DNA of 64,000 nucleotides, from contig OY755188.1 in assembly GCA_963576735.1 (NCBI GenBank), positions 3,038,001 through 3,102,000 of the forward strand, written 5' to 3'. Below the pieces are notes generated by a model. The model searched no databases and had not been told where the DNA came from. It was given only the letters and a program-made list of their open reading frames with translations. The translations under genes and the position numbers were made by a program. Below are positions 11,898 to 22,838 of the stretch, one piece after another (the first letter of the stretch is position 1; every line of letters starts with the position of its first letter). Origin of the DNA: Bedellia somnulentella. Taxonomy: Eukaryota; Arthropoda; Insecta; Lepidoptera; Bedelliidae.

Positions 11898-12160
11898 CAT
11901 GTGTGTGTGATTAATTTATCATGGTTGTTAACGGCGAGGGAAACATCGTGAGGAAACCCACATGGCTGAGTTGTGCTTAGTCATGTGAAAGTGTATTCGT
12001 ACTAAATGGCGACAGGCTTGCCCCCTTCGCGTAAGTACACTGTCCAAGCAAAACGTGGGTACTTCGAACACCGGGTGACAATGTTATGTGATTTTCTGAA
12101 GTATTAGTATCTCTGCCACCCTTTCAAAAATTTACGGCGTGAAAGTTGAGTTAAATTTAC
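11898..12160 (+). mobile_element. SINE-B body and 3' end (right half of split copy)
   Basis: Resumes at GTGTGTGATTAATTTATCAT and continues GAGGAAACCCACATGGCTGA, CTTAGTCATGTGA, GTACACTGTCCAAGCAAAACG, GAAGTATTAGTATCTCTGCC and ends near ACGGCGTGAAAGTTGAG. Together with 11258-11345 it makes one full SINE-B. Confidence 0.85.
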
Positions 12161-12261
12161 GTTGCAGTGAAGAAATGCTAAGGAGTAAAAGAGACCCGAA
12201 TATGTATTGTTTTCACTCTGATGTATGGAACTAGATCATTCTGAATGAAAAAGGAATTTCG

Positions 12262-13045
12262 ATTTTTAAAAACCATTTAAAACCATTTATTTAGTCGTAA
12301 ATGTGGGTGCAGTTTACATAGATCTTCTATTGTACAATTGTATCCATACACATTTGACCCTTGCGGGTATACAACTTTAAATATTGAAAATAGGACTATA
12401 TTTAAAAACATTTTTGACAATTATATGATATCTAAGCATTATTTAAAAAAAAAAATTATACAAATTAATTAAAATGTATTATAAAAAAGAAACTGTGATG
12501 TCAAAAGATACTCTTAAAAAAAAACTAATATCAAAAAAATAATAATTATAAATTGAAACAATTTTAAAATACTATGTCATGCATATTAACAAACACATAA
12601 TAACAGCACAATAGAAAAAAATATGAAATACATGTCAAATATCATTAATTACATTATATTAATATTTTTATTCCTATCAAAAAATTCATTTATGGAGTAA
12701 AAACAATTTTCCAGCAACCAATTAAATAAACGTCTTTTTAATTTATTTATGGGTAAAAACTTTATTTCATCAGGTACAGAATTATATACCCTAACAGAGA
12801 CTACACAAAATGATTTTCTGCTTGATGATAGTTTAAAATTAGGTACTGTAAGTTTATTTTCGTTTTTCATCTGTAACCGTTGCGAATGATAACCCATTCT
12901 GGCTGGGAATGGGTTATCATTCGCTGGTTCGAAAGTCTGAAAATTCTTTATAACGTACAATGTTGCTTCGTAAATGTAAATACAGGCCAAAGGGAGAATT
13001 TTTAATTTTTTAAAAAGTGGTCGGCACATACAGAAGAGGCATTAA
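12262..13045 (-). mobile_element. Jockey-like LINE, 5'-truncated
   Basis: The coding end at 12649-13029 is followed (to the left) by an A+T-rich 3' untranslated region. The presumed tail is a run of AAATGGTTT/AAACCATTT-type repeats near 12262-12300. The 5' boundary lies near 13040, close to a SINE-A inserted at 13082. Confidence 0.65.
12649..13029 (-). pseudogene. Reverse transcriptase C-terminus, jockey-like LINE
   Basis: 126 codons. The frame contains the pattern seen at the C-terminal end of insect jockey/BS-type reverse transcriptases: KKLKILPLACIYIYEA, a loop with paired basic residues, then RVYNSVPDEIK, LKRRLFNWLLENCFYSINEF. These match the block structure of the frame at 59072-59554 (GILTVPCQYIFEN, MFNKLHSHI, FKKAIKAMLL..YYSVHDF). 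No catalytic part is present; the apparent start is internal to the original protein. This is a dead fragment. Confidence 0.75.
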
Positions 13046-13070
13046 ATACATTGTGCCATTAATTAGCGAA

Positions 13071-13329
13071 ACCGAAGAATTGCCGTGTAGTGCCGGCTTA
13101 GAATGTCGCTACCCCTTTCTACCCACGGGTGTCGTAAGAGGCGACTAAGGGTATTGGGGCTTTTTATTGGATTTTTGGGCGATGCGGTTGGAGACCCATC
13201 ACCAAAAACCTTTATTCTTACCATTTTTTCCCCACTCAACTTCCAAAAGTGTCTGAGGAATTTATAATTCCTTAGCTCTGGTTACCCCTTCTAGGGAAAT
13301 ATAGCCGTGAGTATATGTACCGAAGAATT
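13071..13329 (+). mobile_element. SINE-A reference copy with target-site duplication
   Basis: Element 13082-13318, 237 bp, complete from GCCGTGTAGTGCCGGCTTAG to GCCGTGAGTATATGT. It is bounded by the 11-bp duplication ACCGAAGAATT (13071-13081 and 13319-13329). This defines the ends of the family. The middle holds GCGGTTGGAGACCC, which resembles an RNA polymerase III B box (10 of 11 positions of GGTTCGANNCC counted within GGTTGGAGACC), and CGGCTTAG near the 5' end weakly resembles an A box; the spacing of about 90 bases is longer than in a tRNA. Confidence 0.95.
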
Positions 13330-13847
13330 CTCCACATAGCATTCTCCATAGCCCGCCCCCGGAGTATGTATCGCCGTGATACAACACTAGCGGCACATCA
13401 CTAGCGCAGCTAGCTGTCAACCATCTTTCATTCTTTCATTCCATTCATTACCTTGTAAAATCTTGTATTCATATACCAAGCAAAACGCATCTTGTAAATT
13501 ACTTCAATATAAAATATCTTTGGAGTCAGATATCTTTCATTTATAATTCTACAAGCCAAGGAATTATACATTGGTTTGAAACTCGTAATCTACCTACAGT
13601 ATCGGAAAAGTTTTATAAATCTATATTGATTAATCAAACTTATCATATTCACCGTCGCAGACCAAGGTTGTCTGCACAAAATGGATGAATGATCTAAGCT
13701 TTGCATTCGACCTTGTCTGCTGAGGAAAAAATGCGAGAATCTATGCATACTTGATATAGGAGAATACAAATTGTGGTATTGATATACAACAGGTGTCGTT
13801 ATTTGTAGTTTTTGGAACGTATGTACAAGTTATTTGCGTTGTCGATA
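13330..13847. other. No recognisable feature
   Basis: A+T-rich, no supported gene or repeat. Confidence 0.45.
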
Positions 13848-14000
13848 TAGAATAGAATAACTCTTTATTGCATATCAAACAAATATTAACAAAATAATAA
13901 TATGATCAAACAGTTTACAGTGAGGTACAATTGGCGGTCTTATCGCTAAAAGCGATCTCTTCCAGACAATCTTGGGAAGGTGAGATCGATAAAATAATTA
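13848..14000 (-). mobile_element. LINE 3' end, lepidopteran type
   Basis: GAATAGAATAACTCTTTATT followed by GGCGGTCTTATCGCTAAAAG and CGATCTCTTCCAGACAATC. I recognise this as the complement of the 3' end of a LINE common in moths and butterflies, from memory. Only the 3' untranslated end is kept. Confidence 0.6.
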
Positions 14001-15159
14001 TTTGGGTAGATGCACAAAACAAGGCTAAAAAAACATAATAATCAATTGAGCTTACTTAAAACTAACTTATTTAATTTAAATAACAATATAAATATTAATC
14101 TTACAAAATAATATAGATATTTAACGAATATGAACACATACATATATACCTACATACTTTTATATATACAAGCAATACAAATACCTAAATAAAATACACA
14201 TATATAATATATATAGATATATTTTTTTGCAATAAGATACTGCTTTGGACAGTTTAGTATGACGTTCATTAGTTTAGTATGGTGTTCCTTTGGTTATACA
14301 TATAGAATTACAATAATCCCAAAAGAGTTATTTAGAAAACTGAGTCATTTGTAACAATAGACAACGGCCATTTATGATAGTAGAAGGATTTGTAGACATA
14401 TTAGTACCTCTGCCATCCTTTTGGCGTAAAAAGGGTAGTATATAATGAATTTAAACTTTCGTTACTCAAAACGTATGTCACTTGTACAATCATCAGGAGA
14501 AATCAGGCAGTCATTGGTGATATTATATTAAATTAACATCGTGCTCAATTCATTGATACCAGCCAAACTAACAAAGTTGTCTAATTTAGTTTATCATGTC
14601 CACGAAGTAGTTACAAAGGTCAGTGTAACCAAACTATAGTTCCAATAATCTTCATAATTTACCTAAACAAGACTTCGATGGACATTCATCAATTTATTAG
14701 CATACAAATGGCGTCCCAATATAAACTAAAATAACCTTATTCTGTGTAAAATTTAAAACAAACAACCGAAAGAAGAAGGCGTATTGTGTAGCCAAAAATA
14801 AATTATAACCGAAATCGGTCAATAAATTAACACAAAACTGGAATTAGTGAAATCGATATGTTTACGAAAATTACACGGTTCTAAGAACGCTAGAGGCATT
14901 TATCTTTTGTCTGAGAGCCAATCACAATACTGGGAAATAAGAAGAAAACTAGACAGGCGAATAAATACAGGGTAAGATTGTTTTTCAGCCTTAACAATTT
15001 GGCACTTACACGGCATAACGTAAACCCAATTTTGCCAAGTGAACAAATATAATTTGATACATCTGTTGTCACATTTTATTTTGAATATGAAAATAAATGC
15101 AAATATGTTATTTCATTCATACATATACTTAGTAGTGTATGAATGAAATAATAGTCCTT
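14001..15159. other. A+T-rich stretch; one short palindrome
   Basis: No gene recognised. At about 15109-15152, TATTTCATTCATACA is followed after a short spacer by its complement (TGTATGAATGAAATAAT), a hairpin just upstream of a SINE-A. Confidence 0.45.
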
Positions 15160-15411
15160 GCTGTGTAGTGTCGGCTAAGAATTGCATTACCCCAATTCTT
15201 CCGGTGGGTGTACGTAAGAGGCGACTAACGGTATTGGGGCTTTTAAGGGATTTTTGGGCGATGCGGTTGGAGACCCATCACCAACAACCTTTATTCTACC
15301 ATCTTTTCCCCACTCAACTTCCAAAAGTGGCGGAGGAATTTCTAATTCCTTAGCTCTGGCTACCCCATCTAGGGATTTATAGCCGTGAGTATATGTATGT
15401 ATGTATGTATG
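15160..15411 (+). mobile_element. SINE-A copy, full length
   Basis: Starts CTGTGTAGTGTCGGCTAAG and ends GCCGTGAGTATATG followed by about five ATGT units. First member of a cluster of three copies. Confidence 0.93.
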
Positions 15412-15626
15412 TACATATACTTACGGCCATAAATTCCAAGGGGTAGCCAAAGCTTTAGAGCTAGAAACTCCTCAGGCACATTTGGAAGTTGAAAGGGACA
15501 AGATGGTAGAAATAAAGTATCGTTGGTGATGGGTCTCTTTAAAAACCCCCATACCCTTATCGCTTCTTACGACACTCGTGGTTAGAAAGGGGTATAGTGA
15601 CATTCTAAGCCGGCACTACACGGCAA
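15412..15626 (-). mobile_element. SINE-A copy, tail-to-tail with the previous one
   Basis: Begins at once after the tail of the plus-strand copy with ACATATACTTACGGCC and ends CTAAGCCGGCACTACACGGC. It lacks about 20 bases between GGGTCTC and the 'aaaccccc' segment. Confidence 0.9.
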
Positions 15627-15653
15627 TATTAATTCATGGTAAAATATAAAACG

Positions 15654-15832
15654 GTTTAGTGTCGGCTTAGAATAGCACTAACCTATTTCATCCCGTGGGA
15701 GTCGTATGAGGGGGACGATTGTTTGACGATGTGGTTAGAGTACCCTTTATTTTTCAATTTCCCCTCTCATCTTCCAAAAGTGCCTGAAAGATTTAAACTT
15801 TGAAGCTCTGGCTACCCCTAATAAGATTTGTA
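15654..15832 (+). mobile_element. SINE-A copy, old and internally deleted
   Basis: TTTAGTGTCGGCTTAGAATA at the 5' end; GAGGGGGACGATTG shows lost bases; ends near GCTCTGGCTACCCCTAATAA without the GTGAG end. Confidence 0.8.
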
Positions 15833-16046
15833 ACCTGATTACGTAGTAAATTTTATTATTTGCCTTTTGATAGTTGCAAATAAACCACGTATAAGTTTTT
15901 AACTATAAGTTTTAACTTTTGCTTCTGGTTTTGAAGTCGTATTTTTGGACGAAGAAACTGGGAGCAACTTTTGAATACATAACTTTGCAAGTAAAACATA
16001 TTTGGTTGGTATGATTTTTCTTTTTGTTAACAAACTTAAACTATTT

Positions 16047-16209
16047 TAATAATTTGACATACATACATATTCTCACGCCGTTAGTTCCCATTGGGGTAGG
16101 CAGAGACTATCGATCGCCACTTTGTACGATCCTGGCAAACCTCTCTAGCTTCATTCACATCCATCAATCTTTTCATACATGCAATGCATGCAAGCATGTA
16201 ATAATTTGA
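16047..16209 (-). mobile_element. LINE-L 3' end with target-site duplication
   Basis: Element 16058-16198 (141 bp). Read on the plus strand it begins with the tail (CATA)n, TTCTCACGCCGTTAG, TTCCCATTGGGGTAGGCAGA. It is flanked by the 11-bp duplication TAATAATTTGA (16047-16057 and 16199-16209). It keeps only the last codons and the 3' end. Confidence 0.9.
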
Positions 16210-16304
16210 ATTGGGAAAAAATCACCACATTATAAATTATCCTGACAAACCTCACTTTTTCTACCAATCTTATTTGACCTATAAATTACGAAAATCATCG
16301 AGAA

Positions 16305-16395
16305 AATAAATGAGGCTCGAGAGGTATTCCAAGATCGCACAAGGTGACGACCGATAGTTTCTGCCTACTCCAATGGGTATGTATGTATGTTTGTA
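16305..16395 (+). mobile_element. LINE-L 3' end fragment
   Basis: GAGAGGTATTCCAAGATCGC, GACCGATAGTTTCTGCCTAC, then CCAATGGGTATGTATGTATG: the segment between the hairpin and the tail is deleted. Confidence 0.75.
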
Positions 16396-16659
16396 TCTAG
16401 AATTTTGGGGTTTAATTGTGGGTTTGAGCGAAAATGGGTTGTGACTTATTTAGCTGCAGACTTACTGAGAAATTTTGACCATCTGCGGGTAAAACCTACT
16501 TGTTGGATATGTACTGGCAGTCGAACGATGTTTCACACAGATGACCCTCACATATATAAATGTTTCATTTTCAAAATAGCCTCACAACACTGCTTCCCAT
16601 TTCTAATTTAGCTGGATAACTTAGTAAGTCTGTAATATAATGTGCAGTGATCAAATTGC

Positions 16660-16904
16660 CGATATACATACATACATATTCTCACGGCTATAAATCTCTA
16701 GATGGGGTAGCCAGAGCTACGGAATTAGATATTACTCAGCCACTTTTGGAAAGTTGAGTTGGGAAAAGATGTTCAAATAAAGGTTGTTGGTTATGGGTCT
16801 CCAACCGCATCGCTAAAAAAACCGTACTCGCCTCATACGTACACCCACCGGAAGAAATGGGGTAGTGCTATTCTAAGCCGACACTGTATACACGATATAC
16901 ATAC
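16660..16904 (-). mobile_element. SINE-A copy with target-site duplication
   Basis: Element about 16672-16892, flanked by the 12-bp repeat CGATATACATAC (16660-16671 and 16893-16904). Some internal bases are lost around the 'aaaaccgtactcgcc' segment. Confidence 0.9.
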
Positions 16905-18183
16905 ACATACTCGAATTGGCGACCCCGATGGAATTTCACAAGCGTGAGTAGAGTATATTAGGTTAAAAGGTCGCTCATGTTGAGGTATCCGTATAAGCTT
17001 TGGCGCAGTAATGGTCTAAGGTCCATGTACGGGTGGGTCGTGTTGTGCAATGCACATAATAATGCCAAGTTACTCGCCTTGTTTCACGACTGGTATTTTT
17101 GAGTGGGTGGTCGATTTTACCATCTGTGTTTTGTTTATGTAGTCTCTGTTTCCCTTGGTAGGGCATAGCTAAAGATTGATTGGACTGATTTTGCTGATAT
17201 TTTTGCTAAGGGATATTCAAAAAATCAAAACAAAAAAAAATACAGTTGAAGTTCCCATTTTATTTGTAACTGTCCCATTATTCTTCCTACATCTATGAAA
17301 AACAAAATTCTCGAAACCGCAATAATCTAGTTACTCTAATTTTCTAATTAATCCGCTTCACACAATACTTTCAGCCAATGACTTGACTCTTTGATGAAAT
17401 TAAACAGATAGGACATTTAACATCAAACATCCTATTATTACCTATTAAACCCGCGGTGCCCGTGTAATTATATAATGAATCATTGAACATCCCGACCTAG
17501 TGTTATATTATGTTCTACACGAGTCCATTCAGCCTGTCGCCCCTATTACAATGGCACAAGTGATAAATTGCGATGATAACGTTACATCTATTTGTCGCTC
17601 TGTCCATTCATTGTTGGGAGTTGATTCTGCTAAATGGATGTCTTATCGGTTCTTGATCGTGGCATGGAATACGTGTGTTTGATCTAATTGAGTGTTTTAT
17701 GTGTTTGTGTGTGATCTGTTTCTATGTAAGAACTGGTTCTTTTTCGAGGAATGTGCTTCTATGTCTTCTTGTGAAAGATTGATTTATTTCTTGACATTGT
17801 TAATGTTTGAAACAGTTAAAAACAGTTTGACTAGGTCTGGCAGAGCATCTCTATCTCTATCTTTCGAAAATATGCCAACCGAAGTCTCATATCCATACGG
17901 CATGAATATGTGTAACCTTGCTCCGTAAGATTTACGACTATCTTTATACTTTAAATGTACTTTTTAGTTTGTAATATAAAACTTTTCCTTCTAATGTCAT
18001 GCCCGTTCTGCCTTATTTCCACACAACAGCGTAACGCGAAGAATAATTTACAGACATTTTAGTTTACACTAAGTTTACCTTTCCTTTGTTTGAAGCGATT
18101 CATCAAAAAATACATGACTGAGTAAATACTTAAACTTGCTCATATTTGCTACTATGCCCGTAAAATTCTCATTAGTATATAGC
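16905..18183. other. No recognisable feature
   Basis: Several 60-78 codon frames on both strands, none with a motif I recognise. Confidence 0.4.
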
Positions 18184-18225
18184 AGTATACTCACGCCATT
18201 TATTGGGGTGGGCAGAGTCTTTTGC
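18184..18225 (-). mobile_element. LINE-L 3' terminal relic
   Basis: GTATACTCACGCCATTTATT then GGGGTGGGCAGAGTC: the complement of the LINE-L hairpin and end. Confidence 0.6.
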
Positions 18226-18955
18226 TCGTTTATTTGTTTGTACAGGGCAATAAAACTGGCCCCCTCAAATGTAGTTTTTCATAACACAAGGCGTCAGTCA
18301 CTCTGCAGTTACCGCCCTTCTGCCTTTTACGCACTGAATGACACGACATTTTCATATCATTATTGCTTATGCGATTGCTCATTGATTGGTGAAGATAAAA
18401 GGAATTATAGATTCTGTTTTCAAATGAAAAAGATAGCAGAATTCCGGCCTAAAACTTAGCCTTCATTGTTATTAGCGTCGTCCTTGTCACACTTACAGTC
18501 CAGATTCTCTCTCTCATTCAATATCATATTATTATTCTTTGGAAAGCGTGACGATGATGATTACCACGACGTCCATTGCTGGGTTAATCCGTGTTGTGTA
18601 GATAAGGTGCAGTTGTAAGCAGTAATGTACGGTGTCCATTATCCTTTGTTCGTTGCCCTGTGGTTTGTAATGTGAGTATTGTCCTCTTTGCGGTTCTATT
18701 GAATTGGAGGTTCCTGCTTTTCAAGTGTAAAATTGTATGTTATTCGAGACTTTTGTTTCAATTTAAGTCGATGATGTTTCAAAGTGTTGTGGGAATGAAA
18801 AACTTTAATGACTCTTATTTTAAAGGATAAATCATTGACAGGGAGTTGACAGAGTTAATATTTTATATGAACTGGGGAATATCGGGTCCGTTGATGTTCA
18901 AAATATCAATGAGAACAGAACAGTCTAGAAAATGTATGAACTCGAACTTTAAAGT
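18226..18955. other. No recognisable feature
   Basis: No supported gene or repeat. Confidence 0.4.
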
Positions 18956-19027
18956 TCAGGCCGTAAATCTCCGAAGGGGTTTCAGAGGTACTAATACTTA
19001 CGGACATCACGTGACATTATTGTTACT
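18956..19027 (-). mobile_element. SINE-B 3' relic
   Basis: GGCCGTAAATCTCCGAAGGG, AGAGGTACTAATACTTACGG, ACATCACGTGACATTATTG: complement of the SINE-B 3' part. Confidence 0.7.
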
Positions 19028-19354
19028 TGTTGACAACATAAAAACTGGTTGATATTTTAATGCAATTGGCCATACGTCAGACTAACTTATTTTTTATGTT
19101 GCTACTTTCATGAAAAAAAGTTAAAGAACTCATGGAGATATATCCAAAAACAAGTAGGCAATTTTCTGAATTAACAATTACTCAATTACTTTTCGAAGTT
19201 GACAAAGTAAAAGTAAAATCACTGTCGATTATTTTTAACATCATAACTCATTCTGTCGTGTTAAAAATATGACTCAATTGAATGTATCATTTATTGAACA
19301 ATGGCGATTTTCTGAATAATGAATGAAGTTTGTAAAAATAAAGGGTGCTATGTA
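19028..19354. other. No recognisable feature
   Basis: A+T-rich. Confidence 0.4.
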
Positions 19355-19388
19355 CATACATATTCTCATGCCGTTAGTTCCCATAAAG
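19355..19388 (-). mobile_element. LINE-L 3' terminus, inverted
   Basis: ACATACATATTCTCATGCCG, TTAGTTCCCATA: the last 30 bases of LINE-L on the minus strand, directly followed by a plus-strand copy. Confidence 0.65.
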
Positions 19389-19550
19389 TTAGTATGAAGA
19401 ATAAAAGAGCAAACTGTATGAAAAGAGTGATGAGTGTGAATGAAGCTAGATAGATTTGTCAGGATCGTACAAAGTGGCGATCGATAGTCTCTTCCTACCC
19501 CTATGAGAACTAACGGCGTACGTGTGTATATGTATGTGTGTATGATATTC
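19389..19550 (+). mobile_element. LINE-L 3' end
   Basis: AGTATGAAGAATAAAAGAGC ... GATCGTACAAAGTGGCGATC ... CTACCCCTATGAGAACTAAC, GGCGTACGTGTGTATATG. Together with the preceding inverted terminus it forms a small foldback. Confidence 0.85.
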
Positions 19551-20019
19551 TTCTATATTCCAAGAAGGCAATGGAAGTGTTAAAATCATTTTCTAAAACG
19601 TCTTAACCGTCCTTTCTAATTAAGTCGAATAAAAACAATAAAGACACCAACCGGAGTTTCCGCTCAACAAAAACATTTCTTTCCATAATAAACCCGCTAA
19701 CTGGAATGAATGAAAATCATTAATTTTACGATAATAGGATAAAAGTTATCTTCTTCGGGCACTCTCACTCTTCTTTAAAAATGGGACATTCAGCGCGCTC
19801 CAGTAATTTTCTACTTAGTTGTTATTCAGTGAATTAAAAGGATATCTTTATTCAATGTCTTTTTTTGTTTGGGAAACTTTTTAGTTATAAGGTTTTTAGA
19901 TAACACTACGAGTATCTTTAGCTAACATAGGATAAGAAATATAAAAATCAGGGCGTTTGAAAGATATAAAGTACATTCGAAGTCTCACTTTGTGAGGTAG
20001 TCGGGATAGTTAAGAAATT
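19551..20019. other. No recognisable feature
   Basis: A+T-rich. Confidence 0.4.
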
Positions 20020-20215
20020 CTGCATGATCAAACACTTGGTTGCCCGAAAATAAAATGATTCCGTGCTTCGGAGTGCACGTTTAGCCGTCGGTTCCGGCTA
20101 CCATCGCAGTAGCCGTTAATGATTGCCATCCTGCATAAGGGTAATGTGATGAACTACATTACCTAAGCACTCTATTCGTAGTAAGCTCGAACCACAAGGT
20201 TTGAACTTTTATGAT
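20020..20215. repeat. Interspersed repeat, lepidopteran type, class unknown
   Basis: Contains GATTCCGTGCTTCGGAGTGC, ACGTTTAGCCGTCGGTTCCG, GCTACC. This motif is one I recall as a frequent interspersed repeat in moth and butterfly genomes. Two small hairpins are visible: GTGCTTCGGAGTGCAC and AGCCGTCGGTTCCGGCT. I cannot assign a class. Confidence 0.4.
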
Positions 20216-20314
20216 CTATAATAAAAAAAAGTCACACACACGGAAATGCTAGCTTATAAATTTCAGCATAAATCAAACATATCACTACCTCATGTAATAT
20301 AAACTTCTTTACTT

Positions 20315-20563
20315 TACATACATACATATACTCATGGCTATAAATCCCTAGAAGGGGTAGGCAGAGCTTTGAAATAAGAAATTCCTCAGCCACTTTTGGA
20401 AGTTGTGTGGGGAAAGGATGGTTAAATAAAGGTTGTTGGTGATGAGTCTCCAACCGCATCGCCCTAAAAATCCTTTAAAAAGCCCTAATATCCTTAGTCG
20501 CCTCTTACGTACCCACATGGATAGAAATGGGGTAGTACTATTCTGACCCGACACTACACAGCA
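20315..20563 (-). mobile_element. SINE-A copy, full length
   Basis: From CATACATACATATACTCATG to CTGACCCGACACTACACAGC. The minus-strand frames of 75 and 106 codons that cross it are SINE sequence and not genes. Confidence 0.92.
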
Positions 20564-21278
20564 GTAGTACCCATATAAATAATAGTATTGATCGCTTATA
20601 GTAAAAAAACAGTATTTTACATACCTCAACAATGTATCGTCTTTTACAAACTTACCTTTCGGAGACACCCAAAGTATTAGTAGTCGTAATAACGTTTCAT
20701 AAAAGTGATTATCGCAATAAGCTGGCTAAGCGTCACGAACGATGCCATAAAACAGCTAACTCAAATCGCTCTGACGAAATGAAATTGTACAGCGGTCGTA
20801 TAGTAGCAACAAAAGAGTTAGATTGAGAGTGGTTCTTAATCCCCTATTGTTGTTGACAATGCTCCGTATCACGGTACAGTAAAATTACACGCGAATATAA
20901 CACTTTTATACGACCCTTTTTAGTATATGCTTTGATTGCGTATTATTATTTATAATCTTGCAAATAAGTAAGTTTAGTAGTTTTATATTTAGTTCTTCAT
21001 ATGTTGGTCTTAGAATACAGTTGAACTTGGTTTAAATATATAAGATCTCAACAATTAATTGCCATTTTTAAATAACGTATGAACTGTCTACGTACATTTG
21101 ACAAGACAATAATTTAACGAAGGGGTAGTTAAAGGCATCATGCATTATGCACCTCCATGATAATAAACAGCAAACTACGTGATAAAAAATCGCATAGCAC
21201 ATCATTAAGTTTAAAAAAAAAATGGCACGCACGAAAAATATGGGAGCGAAAACTGCAAACCTAACTTACTTATAGCCA
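20564..21278. other. No recognisable feature
   Basis: No supported gene or repeat. Confidence 0.4.
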
Positions 21279-21336
21279 TGCCCATTGATTACCCATGAAA
21301 ATACCCTTGGGGTAGGCCAAGGCTATCGATTTTTTG
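21279..21336 (-). mobile_element. LINE-L 3' relic
   Basis: CCCTTGGGGTAGGCCAAGGC, TATCGAT and an upstream degraded ATGCCCATTGATTACCC; old copy of the LINE-L end. Confidence 0.5.
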
Positions 21337-21775
21337 TTACAGAAAAACTGCTTCGACTTCAAGCTTTGTTATCGAAAGCTACTTATAAGACGTAAAATCA
21401 TAAAAGCCTATATCACTTCCTAAGACGTTACTTGGTATACGGGTAAACCTCATCACTGTGATACAAACTACTCTTAGTTACTTACAAATAAGGAAAGCCA
21501 TAAGAAAATGCAATTATACCGAAACAGACAAATTCCCTAATGGCATAAACTCGAAACATCTGCTATCAAAGCAAGTAACCAATGCGCTTTCATTAAAGTA
21601 ATTCTATGAATTACTGACGGTCCAGCGCCATACAGAGAGGACCCTCAAAACCGGATTATTCCGAACTCATTCTCAATGATGTGCCCTGACAAATTACTAA
21701 AGCGAAAATTGAGGGATGAGCCGCGAACAAAAGCGGTATCGATCTTTTAAACCCGTTTTTTATGTGTGTGTTTTA
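21337..21775. other. No recognisable feature
   Basis: No supported gene or repeat. Confidence 0.4.
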
Positions 21776-21924
21776 TTCTCAGCAAGGCTAGCACGAGCGA
21801 GCTTTTAAGTAGATATCGCGTGGTATAAAACAGACATCTCTTTCGCACTTACATAGTATCTAATACTTTTTTCTCATTCCAACCGAGAGTCACGATAAAT
21901 TGCGCTCGTGCTAGGTTTCCAGAA
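21776..21924. mobile_element. Short inverted-repeat element (MITE), copy 1
   Basis: About 150 bp with ends CTAGCACGAGCG (21788-21799) and CGCTCGTGCTAG (21903-21914). Inside are GATATCGCGTGGTATAAAAC and CATCTCTTTCGCACTTACAT. A second copy with the same internal sequence is at 40762-40912. No coding capacity. Confidence 0.75.
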
Positions 21925-22226
21925 GGGCAAAGATACAAACTTAGTATTATTGCAATATATTTTGCTTGGTTGAATTGCACAGTAATGCTATAAATGTAAT
22001 AATTCAATATTTATAACTAAATCTCACTTATATCGATTTATTTACGCAAGTCTAATTAAAATATTTGAGCTGATAAGGAAACAGTGTCGAATTCTTTACC
22101 TACTTCTTACATGTTTTATCTTTAGTTATGTAATTTAATCGTCTCACATCACAATATATAAACACAATGAGACATAAGACACTTTAGACTTTGAAAGTGA
22201 TATTTATTCGAGGTTCTTTTCTGTGA
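21925..22226. other. No recognisable feature
   Basis: A+T-rich. Confidence 0.4.
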
Positions 22227-22256
22227 GCTGTGTACTTTCGGCTTAGAATAGCACTA
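22227..22256 (+). mobile_element. SINE-A 5' end only
   Basis: AGCTGTGTACTTTCGGCTTA, GAATAGCACTAC: the first 30 bases of SINE-A, joined directly to a LINE-L fragment on the other strand. Confidence 0.65.
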
Positions 22257-22296
22257 CAGACATGCTCTTTTATTATTCATACTTCGAACGCCCTCC
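22257..22296 (-). mobile_element. LINE-L internal fragment
   Basis: CATGCTCTTTTATTATTCAT, ACTTCGAACGCC: complement of the LINE-L segment that codes for the NKRAC-like block near the 3' end. Confidence 0.65.
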
Positions 22297-22441
22297 TATT
22301 TGTATTGAGTTGTCTCCGAGGTCGTTATACCAAATCACTTTTTTGTGTATTCTCAAGAAATGTTATTTTTAAATAATTACAATTAAAATCGTTAACAGGA
22401 GTGAAATTATGTTAAATCCTAATCTTATAAATTAAAAGTCT

Positions 22442-22686
22442 GGCTGTGTAGTGCCGACTTAGAATGACACTACCCCTTTCTACCCACGGGAGTCGTAACG
22501 TAAGAGGCGACTAAGGGACTTCTTTAGTGTTTTTTTGGCGATGCGGTTGGAGAGGAGACCCAGCACCAACGATACTTTATTTCTACCATCTTCTCCCCTA
22601 TCAACTTCCAAATATGGCTGAGGGGTTTCTAGCACTGAAGCTCTGGCTACCCTTTTTTGGTATTTAGGACCGTGAGTATATCTTTG
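22442..22686 (+). mobile_element. SINE-A copy
   Basis: GGCTGTGTAGTGCCGACTTA to GGACCGTGAGTATATC. Subgroup with 'ccaacgatactttatttctacc'. Extra bases in the GGTTGGAGAGGAGACCC segment. The 80-codon minus frame across it is not a gene. Confidence 0.9.
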
Positions 22687-22838
22687 TGTGTAAAAATTAA
22701 AACTCAGTTCAATTGCTGTCAAAATGCCGTTATAGAATTAGCCAACAGAAGAGAAATCAAGGCAATAAATAAGCAATATATCATATTTTGTAACTGCCTG
22801 TATATGATGTGCTGGTTCTTATTGTGATGTGGTCGTTA

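Noticed and set aside
12649..13029. Host gene exon
   Set aside because: The block order is that of a jockey-like reverse transcriptase C-terminus and parallels the frame at 59072-59554.
16975..17166. 63-codon minus-strand gene
   Set aside because: Basic, low-complexity peptide with no known motif; no support beyond lack of stops.
22480..22722. 80-codon minus-strand gene
   Set aside because: It is the complement of a SINE-A copy; similar frames recur in most SINE-A copies (for example 20232-20668, 52398-52592, 7490-7741).
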